This document shows positions 8,928 through 17,886 of a DNA stretch of 64,000 nucleotides, piece by piece. Both the position numbers and the translations under genes were made by a program. Under the pieces are notes generated by a model. The model ran no database searches and was not told where the DNA came from. It was given only the letters and a program-made list of their open reading frames with translations. How positions within the stretch are numbered: the stretch's first letter is position 1; the number at the start of each line of letters is the position of its first letter. This DNA comes from a bacterium (lineage in GTDB: Bacteria; Bacillota_A; Clostridia; Lachnospirales; Lachnospiraceae), in assembly GCA_004562915.1 (NCBI GenBank), contig SFQZ01000005.1:62001-126000 (forward strand), in the 5' to 3' direction.

Positions 8928-10535
8928 TCAAAGGTTTTCAAGCAATCCTTTGATTCCCTCCTGTTCATAGATTTCTTTATAATATGTCACTTCATCCTGG
9001 ATCAGTTGGTCAATAACCTGCATCCCAAGAAGCTCCACCGGTGCTTTATCATCTGTCATGATATAGTCCCCGGCTGTATATTTACTGCAATCATCAGCAA
9101 CTTTCCCCATCATTTCTCTAAGCTCCTGATTATCCAGTCTTTCTGTATTCTCTTTTAAAACAGAAAGAATTTCTTTATTATCAGAAGCAAATAATTCCCG
9201 GTTGGTAGTGTCTTTTACATCCACAGTATAAACGGCATCAAAGACAGAACCAATCGTATCAGAAAGATATTGATTAATATTTCCCTCTTCGGTTCCTCTC
9301 ATATTCATATTTACGACCATAACGCCATTTCCCGTTAAGTGTTCTTCCACAAGAGTGAAAAATTCTGTCGAAGACATCTGAAACGGAATGGTAATATCCT
9401 GATAAGCATCTACCATGATCACATCATATTTTTTATCCACTGCGTTCAGAAATGCTCTGCCGTCATAGGTAGTAACTTTCACATCCTCCGGAAGTGAAAA
9501 ATACTCTCTGGAAAGATCTGTAATCTTCTCATCAATTTCCACACCTTCCATATCCATGTCACCAAAATATTTCCTGCACTGTGTCGCATAAGTACCTGTT
9601 CCCATTCCAAGAATCAACACATCCATATCCGATACTTCTTTATCCGGAACCATAAGAGGTGCTGCCATTGCATAATCATAATACATCCCTGTAAGTTCAT
9701 CGGCTTTCATATATACGGACTGTACTCCAAACAAAACATTTGTAGAAAGCACCACCCGCCTGTCCGTCTCGGAAACCTGGAGATAATTATAAACAGATTC
9801 TCCTTCATATGTCAGGTCATTCTGCCAAAACGCAAACGAATCAGAATATCCAAGTGCACAGCACAATAGAAATACTACAACAGATACTGCTATTTTCTTT
9901 TTTCCTCTGTGTTTGCTTAAAAAATAAATACACGACAAAGCAATCAGAATTCCGGAAAATATCAAGAATGTAATAGATGTCCCTACTGCAGGAATTGTCA
10001 CAAAAGTCGGTACAAAAGTTCCTATAATACTTCCGATCGTGTTGAAAGCACCAAGTGTCCCCACTGTTTTTCCGCTGTCATCCAGACTGTCCACTGTATA
10101 TTTTACAAGAGACGGTGTAACCGTTCCAAGCAAAAACAACGGAAACACGAAAATAACCATGCATGCACAAAATGCGGCAATAATCAAAAAATTATTATTC
10201 ACTGTAAATATAAGTAATGCTGATATCCCAAGAATAATATACTTTCCTACTACAGGAATCAACGCAATCCAGATAGCCGCGATTAATATCCTTCCATAAA
10301 GCTTATCCGGATTCGGAGATTTATCCGCACTTTTTCCTCCATAAATATTTCCCAATGCCATAGCGATCATAATAGTCCCTATGATGATCGTCCACACAAT
10401 TTGTGATGAACTGAAATAAGGTGCCAGCAGACGGCTTGCCCCCAGTTCCACTGCCATTACTGACATTCCCGCAAAAAACTCTGTCAGATATAAAAATATC
10501 TTATTTTTCAATATGCCCGTAGTTTCCTGTAACAC
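8928..10535 (-). CDS. Membrane protein fused to a spermidine-synthase-like domain
   Basis: 535 residues from GTG 10535, which has GGGAGGG six bases upstream; the frame is open to 10571. The N-terminal half (about 10-230) is a bundle of hydrophobic helices (from LTEFFAGMSVMAVELGASRL). The C-terminal half is a Rossmann-type spermidine synthase/methyltransferase-like fold with LILGMGTGTYATQ, EIDEKITDLSREY and YDVIMVDAYQD. This matches the 'fused MFS/spermidine synthase' family found in many bacteria; its reaction is not established and polyamine synthesis should not be assumed. Probably co-transcribed with the HD gene downstream. Confidence 0.8.
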   Translation of the reverse strand: MLQETTGILKNKIFLYLTEFFAGMSVMAVELGASRLLAPYFSSSQIVWTIIIGTIMIAMALGNIYGGKSADKSPNPDKLYGRILIAAIWIALIPVVGKYIILGISALLIFTVNNNFLIIAAFCACMVIFVFPLFLLGTVTPSLVKYTVDSLDDSGKTVGTLGAFNTIGSIIGTFVPTFVTIPAVGTSITFLIFSGILIALSCIYFLSKHRGKKKIAVSVVVFLLCCALGYSDSFAFWQNDLTYEGESVYNYLQVSETDRRVVLSTNVLFGVQSVYMKADELTGMYYDYAMAAPLMVPDKEVSDMDVLILGMGTGTYATQCRKYFGDMDMEGVEIDEKITDLSREYFSLPEDVKVTTYDGRAFLNAVDKKYDVIMVDAYQDITIPFQMSSTEFFTLVEEHLTGNGVMVVNMNMRGTEEGNINQYLSDTIGSVFDAVYTVDVKDTTNRELFASDNKEILSVLKENTERLDNQELREMMGKVADDCSKYTAGDYIMTDDKAPVELLGMQVIDQLIQDEVTYYKEIYEQEGIKGLLENL

Positions 10536-10637
10536 TTGCATCCCTCCCGGATTTTTCATTAAAAATAGCATTTCTCCACATTCATGTCAAGTGTACCTGC
10601 TGTCAACCTCATTTCCTGGCAAATTCTTTTTTACTGT

Positions 10638-11177
10638 TCACAACAACGAATGTCCTTTTTCACAGATCAGATAGATTTCATCCAACTTTTCTTCAATTAA
10701 TGGATTATATTTTTTTTCTTCCTGAGCTGCCATATGGCGATACAAAAAATAAGGAACAATCCAGCCTATAAAACCTGGAATAGCCAGTAAAATACACAGC
10801 CAGACAATCGGAGGTTCACTAACCGCAGCAAATGTTGCGCCTGTCATAAACACAGTTCCAAGTATTCCGAGTGATAATGACCATATCATTGGTTTTCGTG
10901 TCTTTGCTCTTTCCAGAATCTGAATCTCATGAGCACAGGCTTCAAAATTTCTCTGCAGACGCGTCAGTTCCATTTTATTTACAATTTTACGATTTCGCCT
11001 CATTGAAATTTTCAAGTGGTGCTGTCCGCGGATCATAACCTGTCTTTCCGCTGAATACTCATTTTCATTCACCGTCCATCCAAAATTTTCATAACAGTCC
11101 AAATACATGGAAACCTGTTCCGACGGAACAATAATGTCTTTATAATCATATCCCACGAAATTTTTTTCTTGCCGCAT
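10638..11177 (-). CDS. Uncharacterised two-helix membrane protein of a two-component operon
   Basis: 179 residues from ATG 11177, with AGGAGG seven bases upstream; its start codon overlaps the kinase stop in a TGATG arrangement. The N-terminal 90 residues are polar (YDYKDIIVPSEQVSMYLD; several basic residues near 55-65). Two hydrophobic helices follow near 95-115 and 122-142, then a charged C-terminal tail. No known domain is recognised. Last of four overlapping genes (membrane protein, response regulator, kinase, this one), so it may be an output or sensor accessory of that system (inference). Confidence 0.75.
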   Translation of the reverse strand: MRQEKNFVGYDYKDIIVPSEQVSMYLDCYENFGWTVNENEYSAERQVMIRGQHHLKISMRRNRKIVNKMELTRLQRNFEACAHEIQILERAKTRKPMIWSLSLGILGTVFMTGATFAAVSEPPIVWLCILLAIPGFIGWIVPYFLYRHMAAQEEKKYNPLIEEKLDEIYLICEKGHSLL

Positions 11178-12271
11178 CACAACACCTCCTGACTTTCCTT
11201 CTCTTCTTCCGAAGCCAAAGGAAGTCTTACCGTAAATATTGTGCCTTTTCCCACTGTACTTTCCACTGAAATGCTTCCCTCCGACAATTGCAGGATCCTC
11301 TTTACAAGAGCCAGCCCCAAACCGTTTCCTTCTGTAGAATGTGAAGAATCTCCCTGAAAAAATTTCTCATAAATATGTGCCATCGTCTTTTCATCCATTC
11401 CGCAGCCTGTATCAGCCACAGAAACTGTAACACTTTCCTGATCCGAAACCTGTGTCAGAGTTACTGTCCCTCCGGACGGTGTAAATTTCACAGCATTGGA
11501 TAACAGATTGGTCCAGACCAATTCCAAAAGCCCCGGATCTGCCATGATCATCCGCCGTTCTTCTATATCGGCTTCAAACTCAATCTCCTTGTTTTCCCAT
11601 ACATCTTCAAATTGCAGCGCGCACTCACAAAGCTGCCGGCACAGATCATATTTTTCCGGAGCTGGCTGGATTGTCTGCTTTTCCAGCTTGTTCAACTTCA
11701 ACATGTTCATGATCAGATCTGCCAGACGTTTCGATGCTTTTAAAATATTGTGGATATATTCCTTTCTGCTTTCTTCTGCAGTTTCTTCTCTGTCCAGAAG
11801 CTGTGCATTATTATAAATAACTGCAAGAGGGGTTTTAAACTCATGAGATACATTGGAGAAAAAATCTGTTTTTAATGTCTCCATACTTCCCAGTTCTTCC
11901 ACCATTTTATTAAAATCCATGATCATAATATCCAGATAGTCCCATTTATTCGGTGTGTTAATGGTTGGTACATATACAGAAAAATCTCCATGAGCTACCT
12001 GGCTGGTCGCCTTTGCCAACGTCTGCATAGGAATTTCATAGGCTTTTTTCATCCGATATCGCGTATAAAGTGTCAGACTGCCTGCAACCAAAGCCCAGTA
12101 AATCAACGGTATCAATATCTGCATCCATTGATTCATATCGATTTCATTCATCCACACAATAAGCCCCACATGAATACCGGACATCAAAAGCAATACCCCA
12201 AAAAGAATACCGAATAGGGATACTGGAAAACGTGACTGACGCACCTGCTTCATCTGTTTTTCTTCTTTCAT
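11177..12271 (-). CDS. Sensor histidine kinase
   Basis: 364 residues. Two membrane helices (about 16-40 and 50-70) enclose a very short external loop, then HAMP-like sequence (IPMQTLAKATSQVAHGDF), HisKA with His143 in NVSHEFKTPL, and HATPase with N box (LLSNAVKF), DTGCGMDE and GNGLGLALV. The tiny extracellular loop suggests intramembrane or partner-mediated sensing, as in bacitracin-type kinases. The start codon overlaps the response regulator stop by four bases (ATGA). Confidence 0.9.
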   Translation of the reverse strand: MKEEKQMKQVRQSRFPVSLFGILFGVLLLMSGIHVGLIVWMNEIDMNQWMQILIPLIYWALVAGSLTLYTRYRMKKAYEIPMQTLAKATSQVAHGDFSVYVPTINTPNKWDYLDIMIMDFNKMVEELGSMETLKTDFFSNVSHEFKTPLAVIYNNAQLLDREETAEESRKEYIHNILKASKRLADLIMNMLKLNKLEKQTIQPAPEKYDLCRQLCECALQFEDVWENKEIEFEADIEERRMIMADPGLLELVWTNLLSNAVKFTPSGGTVTLTQVSDQESVTVSVADTGCGMDEKTMAHIYEKFFQGDSSHSTEGNGLGLALVKRILQLSEGSISVESTVGKGTIFTVRLPLASEEEKESQEVL

Positions 12272-12939
12272 TTCAGCACCGCCTTATATCCAAGTCCTCT
12301 GACCGTCTTGATTTCAAAACCGTCACAGCCGGAAAATTTGTCCCGAAGTTTTGTAATGTAAACATCTACTGCACGCAGGCTGGTTTCACTGTCCACCCCC
12401 CAAAACTCATCCATGAGCTGAGCTCTGGGAAATGTCTTTTTCGGGTAAGAAAGCAGCTTGTAAATAATATTAAATTCTCTGGTTGTTACCGGAATTTCTT
12501 CTCCATCTACAGTTGCAGTCATGGCATCTGCATCCAGTTCCAGATTTCCAGCCGTTAATTTCCGATCCATTTCAATATTTGCTCGACGAAGAAGCGCACG
12601 GACACGCAATAAAAGTTCATCCAGTTCCACTGGTTTTACCATATAATCGTCAATTCCCAGTTGAAAGCCTTTCTGTTTCGACGGCAAATCATCCTTTGCA
12701 GACATAAACAAAATGGGAATATGTTTGTTTACACGTCTTACCGTCTCCGCAAATTCAAAACCATCAATCTCCGGCATCATAATATCAGAAATAATCAGTT
12801 CGTAAATATTATGATACATCTCATCATATGCTTCACTGGCATTCAGGCATCCCTTCGCACGAAAACCACTGTCATTTAAATACGTACATACCGTCTGATT
12901 CAATCTCGTATCATCTTCTACCACAAGAATATTAATCAA
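12268..12939 (-). CDS. OmpR-family response regulator
   Basis: 223 residues from TTG 12939 (AGGAGG 9 bases upstream, inside the preceding gene). The receiver has VVEDD, phosphoacceptor Asp52 in IISDIMMPEIDG and the conserved Lys in MVKPVE; the winged-helix output domain ends VRGLGYKAVL. It overlaps the upstream membrane gene by 8 bases and the kinase by 4, so the cluster is one tightly coupled unit. Target genes are unknown; autoregulation of the operon is plausible. Confidence 0.9.
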   Translation of the reverse strand: MINILVVEDDTRLNQTVCTYLNDSGFRAKGCLNASEAYDEMYHNIYELIISDIMMPEIDGFEFAETVRRVNKHIPILFMSAKDDLPSKQKGFQLGIDDYMVKPVELDELLLRVRALLRRANIEMDRKLTAGNLELDADAMTATVDGEEIPVTTREFNIIYKLLSYPKKTFPRAQLMDEFWGVDSETSLRAVDVYITKLRDKFSGCDGFEIKTVRGLGYKAVLK

Positions 12940-13864
12940 GTATTCCTACCTCCTGCTCTTTTATTCTTTTAATCTGTTTTGTCGTCTTTATAATCATATA
13001 GACAGCCATCCCAAGAACGAGCACACTCACTCCTGCCCCTGTCAATGCTGTCATTATCTGCCGGAATACGCCATCTCTTCCCGTCCCAAACTGAGTAAGC
13101 ATTGCTGTTTCCAGTGAAAGCATAGACACCAATGCAACTGTAAGATTAATCACTTTCGCTGCGGACATTACAGGGCTTCCATATTTTCTGAACTTTATTA
13201 CATTCATGATGGCTGTGATCACTGCATAAAAAGTATACATTGCCATCAGATAAATAAGCATACCCGGATATGTAAAACCGCTGTTTTTACTCACTGCGAG
13301 AATGATGATTCCCACCAACGCCCAGTCCAACACCATCAAAACAATCCCACATAAACGGCATCTGTATAACTCGTCAATCTGTTTTTCCTGACTGATTCCT
13401 TTCGTTCTTACATGATGAAGCAAGGAGAAACGCATCACTGCCAGAAGGATATAATACACAGCCAGCGTCCCAAACCAGACAGAACGATAACGGATTCCGG
13501 AAACCAGCTTGATACACGCATAAAACAGATTAATGAAAAGTCCCGGATACAGAGAGATCTCCGCACGGAACATGGTTTCTTTCAAATACCGTTCAACTGT
13601 GGAAATACCCAAGACTTTTTTAACCAATGGATGCTCCGTCAAACCAGCTCGGATCCATTTCACTGCTTTTATGGTACCTGTTACCGAAATGATCAGGGCA
13701 TAGGCAGACAGAATATATGCGGCATAAGAAATAACAGGATTGATATCTCCACGCACAAGCACCCATATCACAAGCACATAAGAAGGCACCGCCAACAAAA
13801 TTGTAGGAACCGGAGGCAGAAAGAATATTTTTTTCATTATTTTCAACATTTTTTGCAAATCCAT
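12932..13864 (-). CDS. Polytopic membrane protein, first gene of a two-component operon
   Basis: 310 residues if started at ATG 13864 (MDLQKMLKIMKK), preceded by GGGGTG; the frame is open to 13900. About eight hydrophobic helices are visible (for example VPTILLAVPSYVLVIWVLV, IISYAAYILSAYALIIS-like segments and SVLVLGMAVYMIIKTT). The cytoplasmic tail is basic. No family is recognised. It precedes and overlaps the response regulator, which suggests a job as sensor partner or as a transported or regulated target. The gap upstream (13865-14020) holds only AT-rich sequence that may contain the promoter. Confidence 0.75.
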   Translation of the reverse strand: MDLQKMLKIMKKIFFLPPVPTILLAVPSYVLVIWVLVRGDINPVISYAAYILSAYALIISVTGTIKAVKWIRAGLTEHPLVKKVLGISTVERYLKETMFRAEISLYPGLFINLFYACIKLVSGIRYRSVWFGTLAVYYILLAVMRFSLLHHVRTKGISQEKQIDELYRCRLCGIVLMVLDWALVGIIILAVSKNSGFTYPGMLIYLMAMYTFYAVITAIMNVIKFRKYGSPVMSAAKVINLTVALVSMLSLETAMLTQFGTGRDGVFRQIMTALTGAGVSVLVLGMAVYMIIKTTKQIKRIKEQEVGILD

Positions 13865-14023
13865 CTTACACCCCGCAACAAAGAAAATATTTCTGCGCAT
13901 TCTTAGAATCCATTGTAGTATAAACCACTTATGTTCAAGTTTTGTTTGTATAATGTTTCAAAATTGTTAATTTGAACCAGTCAGAAATCAGCTTAGGAAA
14001 AAGAATGTTTCGAAAAACAGAAA

Positions 14024-14069
14024 TATCCCGTGGAGGATCATGCCAAAAAGCATCGAATTCCACGGGATA
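14024..14069 (-). terminator. Terminator after GH31 and the 10-codon ORF
   Basis: An 11-bp stem TATCCCGTGGA/TCCACGGGATA, with further pairing inside (GATCATGC/GCATCGA), followed on the minus strand by TTTCTGTTTTT. It ends the transcript of the GH31 gene. Confidence 0.7.
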
Positions 14070-14091
14070 CTCTTTTCCTTAAATGAAAGGC

Positions 14092-14124
14092 TTAAAATAC
14101 TGCAATCGCTGCTAATCTTTTCAT
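14092..14124 (-). CDS. 10-codon ORF (MKRLAAIAVF) after the GH31 gene
   Basis: ATG 14124 to TAA 14092 encodes MKRLAAIAVF: a basic start followed by a hydrophobic stretch. A perfect AGGAGG (14134-14139) stands 9 bases upstream. The ORF begins 17 bases after the GH31 stop and ends 22 bases before the terminator hairpin. The ribosome binding site and placement make translation believable; function is unknown. It could be a tiny membrane-active or signal peptide, or the truncated start of a lost gene. Confidence 0.4.
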   Translation of the reverse strand: MKRLAAIAVF

Positions 14125-14141
14125 TGTGTTCGTCCTCCTGT

Positions 14142-16643
14142 TTACATTCCTATTAAATCAAACTGTTCAAATGATACAAGAACCTGATAATCTTTTTTCG
14201 GATTGCGGTATTTCAGCTGAACAGACTTCAGACGCTGGCTGTAGTACCAACCACATTCTGCTTCCTCAAATTTTCTGCGATGCAGAAAATGCGGAATCAT
14301 TTCTCCATCTACAGTCACCCAGTAAGGCGCCTTATCTCTGTGGATCATATCAATATACATGGTTTCCACTGCAGTACGGTAATTTCCTTCCTGTTTGAAA
14401 TCCAGATAAGTACGCTCTCCAACAGTCATGGTAATATCTGTTTTCAGATACTCTCCCTTTTCATAACTCATGGAAACACCGTCATCCTCGTACAGACAGA
14501 ATTTTCCGTCTTTGTCAGCTGCGCACAGAATGGATATTCCTGTTGCCTGCTGGGTGCAGAGATTATTTAATTTATTTGTTGCCATTGGAACGATTGCTCC
14601 ACTTCTCACAAACAGCGGAATACTGCTGATGGTTACCGGAATCTCAATCGTCTGTCCGCCGGTATACGGCTGTCTGGTGTAGAAATCATAGAAGGTATCA
14701 CCTTCCGGCAGATAGATGCTGCGGGTTGTTGCTCCCTTCTCCACCACATTGGCAACCAGAAGAGAATCTCCGAACATAAAGTTAACGCCTTCGTCATAGC
14801 ATTTCGGATCATTCTGGAATGCACTGCACATAGCTTCCATAATGGGAAGTCCTGTTTCATGAGCTCTCTCAGTCAGTGAGTATAAATAAGGACTCAGCTG
14901 ATAACGGAACTCAATTGCTTTACGGATATCGTCTTTCAGATCACTGTACATCCATGGTTCTGTTACTGTATTATCAGTGTTGGTAGAATGAATGGAGAAA
15001 CGTGGCTGGAAGATTCCATTCTGGATCCAACGGATAAATAATTCTCCCTCCGGTGCCGGACCATAGAATCCACCGATATCACATCCCTGATTAGCTACTC
15101 CGGAGAGTCCCATTCCAAGGATCGTGGCAATATTATATTTCAGTGCTTCCCAACAGGTAAGATTATCCCCCGCCCATGTCTGTGCATAACGCTGGATACC
15201 ACAGTGACCGGAACGGCATACGATATACGGTCTGGTATTGTCAAAGGTCTCATGCACTGCCTCATCTGTAATATGGCACATGATATTGGACATTACTGAT
15301 TTTAACTGTCCGATGGTTCCGCCCTTTCCTTCAAAATCACAACGGCAGTCTTTGTCAACCATACTGTCATATTCACAGTTATCATTCCATACAGAACAGG
15401 TACCATAATCCAGTACATTTTCTTTCAGAAGCTCTTTCCAGTATTTACGGGTATCGGCATTGGTATAATCTACAAATACACCCTTTCCTCCCCACCAGGT
15501 TCCCACACCCGGTTCGTCACTGTCGCTGGCTTTTACAAACATATTTTTCGCTTTCATATCTTTCAGCATCGGATGAATCAGAAGCATACCCGGTTTTACA
15601 TTTGGAGTAACTGTGATTCCCCTGTCCGCCATCTGTTTGAAGAAATCTTTCGGATCTTTAAAACGCTTTTTATTCCATGTAAATACACATCTCTTTACAC
15701 CCTTATCTGTTTCTACCGTACAGTATCCGGAAGAAAGCTGGAAACCGTCCACAGGAATCTGTTCTTCTTTTGTGGTGTCAATAAAATCTATGATGGCATC
15801 GTCACAGTCAGATTCCAGCTCCGGATAATACATGGAGGAACCCAGATATCCCAGTGCATACCGCGGAAGCAGAGCTGACTTTCCGGTCAGATCTGTATAA
15901 CGCTCAACAACCTCACGGACAGTCGGTCCGGCAATCAGGAACAGGTCGATATCTCCTCCATCCACACGGTAACGGCTGTGCATTTTCCAGTAATTACTCT
16001 TTTCCTTACCCATGTCAAAATCACATTCGTAAGTATTGTGATAAAAATATCCCACTGCCTTTTTCGTTACACGATTCAGTTTGATATAAAATGGGATATG
16101 TTTATACAGAGAATCTGTCTCTTTGGGATTGTAACCCATAGCATCCTTCGGACTCATATTCATAAATTTCTGAGCCTTGTTAAATTCACCACTTTTTTCT
16201 CCAAAACCATAAAAGCAGTCATCCGGAGAAATCTCACTGGTATGAATACGGCGATGATTGCTGTCTTCCTGATAAGCCAGATCCACGATGTCGGCATGCA
16301 GCATAGTACCCTCTGCGTCATAAACACAGATACGGAACGGATCCTTTTCTACAACCACTTTCAGACTTTTTCCCTGAATGACTGCTTTTTCTTCTCCATC
16401 TTCCAACTTCATCTCTGCTGCTGTGATCCGTCTACGATAGTTTTTCAGGAAATCATCCATGCGATCTTCCCATGCAGTCATCACCAGACTGTAGGATTCC
16501 TCAGCAAAATCACCATCAAATCCTGCGCGGATACGAATGATGGAATCTGTCAGGAAAAGAATACGGATTTCTGTTCCATCGGTGAAAATTGATACATAGT
16601 TTTCATTCAGTTTTACATCAAGAACTCTGGTACAGATTTTCAT
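14142..16643 (-). CDS. GH31 alpha-glycosidase (alpha-glucosidase-like)
   Basis: 833 residues, cytosolic (no signal peptide). The N-terminal beta-sandwich contains FYGFGEKSGEFNK. The (beta/alpha)8 barrel carries the nucleophile Asp421 in SVWNDNCEYD and the acid/base Asp493 in TWAGDN. C-terminal sandwich domains follow. The expected reaction is retaining hydrolysis of alpha-linked glucosides such as isomaltose or maltose ends; exact linkage is not readable. The nucleophile motif has Cys where many relatives have Asn or Met. AAGGAGG lies nine bases before ATG. A divergent AraC-type regulator at 16857 probably controls it. Confidence 0.9.
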   Translation of the reverse strand: MKICTRVLDVKLNENYVSIFTDGTEIRILFLTDSIIRIRAGFDGDFAEESYSLVMTAWEDRMDDFLKNYRRRITAAEMKLEDGEEKAVIQGKSLKVVVEKDPFRICVYDAEGTMLHADIVDLAYQEDSNHRRIHTSEISPDDCFYGFGEKSGEFNKAQKFMNMSPKDAMGYNPKETDSLYKHIPFYIKLNRVTKKAVGYFYHNTYECDFDMGKEKSNYWKMHSRYRVDGGDIDLFLIAGPTVREVVERYTDLTGKSALLPRYALGYLGSSMYYPELESDCDDAIIDFIDTTKEEQIPVDGFQLSSGYCTVETDKGVKRCVFTWNKKRFKDPKDFFKQMADRGITVTPNVKPGMLLIHPMLKDMKAKNMFVKASDSDEPGVGTWWGGKGVFVDYTNADTRKYWKELLKENVLDYGTCSVWNDNCEYDSMVDKDCRCDFEGKGGTIGQLKSVMSNIMCHITDEAVHETFDNTRPYIVCRSGHCGIQRYAQTWAGDNLTCWEALKYNIATILGMGLSGVANQGCDIGGFYGPAPEGELFIRWIQNGIFQPRFSIHSTNTDNTVTEPWMYSDLKDDIRKAIEFRYQLSPYLYSLTERAHETGLPIMEAMCSAFQNDPKCYDEGVNFMFGDSLLVANVVEKGATTRSIYLPEGDTFYDFYTRQPYTGGQTIEIPVTISSIPLFVRSGAIVPMATNKLNNLCTQQATGISILCAADKDGKFCLYEDDGVSMSYEKGEYLKTDITMTVGERTYLDFKQEGNYRTAVETMYIDMIHRDKAPYWVTVDGEMIPHFLHRRKFEEAECGWYYSQRLKSVQLKYRNPKKDYQVLVSFEQFDLIGM

Positions 16644-16750
16644 TACCTGTTGCCTCCTTGTTTATTTATTTTTTATATTTAAAGAATAATTTATAAGTTC
16701 GTTCAGAACCAGACAAAATTTGCTGTCAATCCTATGTTTTTTTACATGTC

Positions 16751-16779
16751 TTGCTCTCCTGTAAAAGTCATGATATCAT
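16751..16779 (+). promoter_or_regulatory. Promoter of the AraC regulator
   Basis: TTGCTC (16751-16756), a 17-base spacer and TATCAT (16774-16779), about 70 bases before the regulator start. The palindrome GTTCAGAAC lies near 16700 in the same divergent gap and could be an operator (weak). Confidence 0.5.
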
Positions 16780-16856
16780 AGAGCTAAGAAAATCTATGGA
16801 CGGATATGGGTTAGCAGGCGTATTTTGTTATTGAAAAAATGAAGGGGGAATCCGAA

Positions 16857-17669
16857 ATGATCGACCAGGCTGGAATCCGAATGGCTCAGGGAGCCAGCAT
16901 CACCGGTGAAAGAATTGCCGGAGTCAATGATAACATGATGAAATCCCATTATCATAATTATTATGAACTGTATTATCTGGAGGACGGGGAACGGTACCAT
17001 ATGATGGAAGACCATATGTATGTTATGCGTCCGGGTGAGTTGATTTTATTTTCCCCCTATGTTATGCACCGTTCTTACGGAGATGATGGTATTCCCTTTA
17101 AAAGAATTGTACTTTATTTTGAAAAAGAAGATATTATTTCTGAAGAACTTCTGGCTGCTCTGGATGACAACAATGGCATGTACCGGCCAGATCCCAAAGT
17201 ACGCCAGAAACTTCACCTTATTCTGGATGAGCTGATCCGGGAATATGAAAACCCGACGGAATTCTATAATGGATACCGGAACACTCTGTTGAATATGCTC
17301 CTATATACCCTTCTTATGCAGACAAAAAAGGTAGAACCCATAAAAAAAGAAAGCACCAGCCGTATCATCCCGGTCATCAACTTTATCCACCAGCATTATC
17401 CGGAAGATATCACGCTTCAGCAGCTATCCTCCATGTTCTACTTAAGTCCTTCTTACCTCTGCCGGGAATTCAAAAAGCAAACAAACAGTACCATCGTCCA
17501 GTATATCAATGTGACACGGGTGATGAATGCTCAGAGACAGCTGATGGAAACGGATAAAAACATTACACAGATCAGTACAGAAACCGGTTTTTCAAATCTC
17601 ACCCATTTTAACCGGGTATTCAAATCGGTGACTGGTGAGACACCTTCCGGTTACAGAAAGCATCACTAG
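16857..17669 (+). CDS. AraC-family transcription regulator
   Basis: 270 residues from ATG 16857, which follows AAGGGGG by 8 bases; the earlier ATG at 16839 overlaps that site and lacks its own. The N-terminal cupin sensor domain has SHYHNYYELYYLEDGE and MRPGELILFSPYVMHR, typical of sugar-responsive AraC proteins. Two helix-turn-helix motifs are at the C-terminus (LQQLSSMFYLSPSYLCREFK and the signature ISTETGFSNLTHFNRVFK). Divergent from the GH31 gene, so it likely activates that gene in response to an alpha-glucoside (inference from position). Confidence 0.9.
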   Translation: MIDQAGIRMAQGASITGERIAGVNDNMMKSHYHNYYELYYLEDGERYHMMEDHMYVMRPGELILFSPYVMHRSYGDDGIPFKRIVLYFEKEDIISEELLAALDDNNGMYRPDPKVRQKLHLILDELIREYENPTEFYNGYRNTLLNMLLYTLLMQTKKVEPIKKESTSRIIPVINFIHQHYPEDITLQQLSSMFYLSPSYLCREFKKQTNSTIVQYINVTRVMNAQRQLMETDKNITQISTETGFSNLTHFNRVFKSVTGETPSGYRKHH

Positions 17670-17706
17670 CACAAATATTATGTCGAAAGATTTTAATTAC
17701 ACATAG

Positions 17707-17735
17707 TTGACACACGCTGTGCAAACTGTTAAAAT
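17707..17735 (+). promoter_or_regulatory. Promoter of the Rpn-type nuclease gene
   Basis: TTGACA (17707-17712), a 17-base spacer and TAAAAT (17730-17735). Transcription would start near 17742, giving a leader of about 145 bases that contains the stem-loop at 17807-17862. Confidence 0.6.
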
Positions 17736-17806
17736 AAAATTGCACATCTGGGAAACATCTAAACCGTTCGGTTATTGATTCCCCCTATAAAAATAACTAC
17801 TATAAG

Positions 17807-17862
17807 GCGGAAAGCAGTGAAACGGTAGCGATATCCCAAATATATACGTTTCTTCTTTCCGC
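17807..17862 (+). promoter_or_regulatory. Stem-loop in the Rpn gene leader
   Basis: A two-part hairpin: GCGGAAAG (17807-17814) pairs with CTTTCCGC (17855-17862), and inside it GAAACG (17819-17824) pairs with CGTTTC (17847-17852). It ends about ten bases before the AAAGGAG ribosome binding site of the nuclease gene. It could limit translation or be a mobile-element end; neither is shown. Confidence 0.45.
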
Positions 17863-17886
17863 ACCATAATGAAAGGAGAAATGTCT

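Noticed and set aside
13901..14023. Promoter for the membrane-protein two-component operon
   Set aside because: TTGAAC is present but no -10 lies at acceptable spacing, so no site is called.
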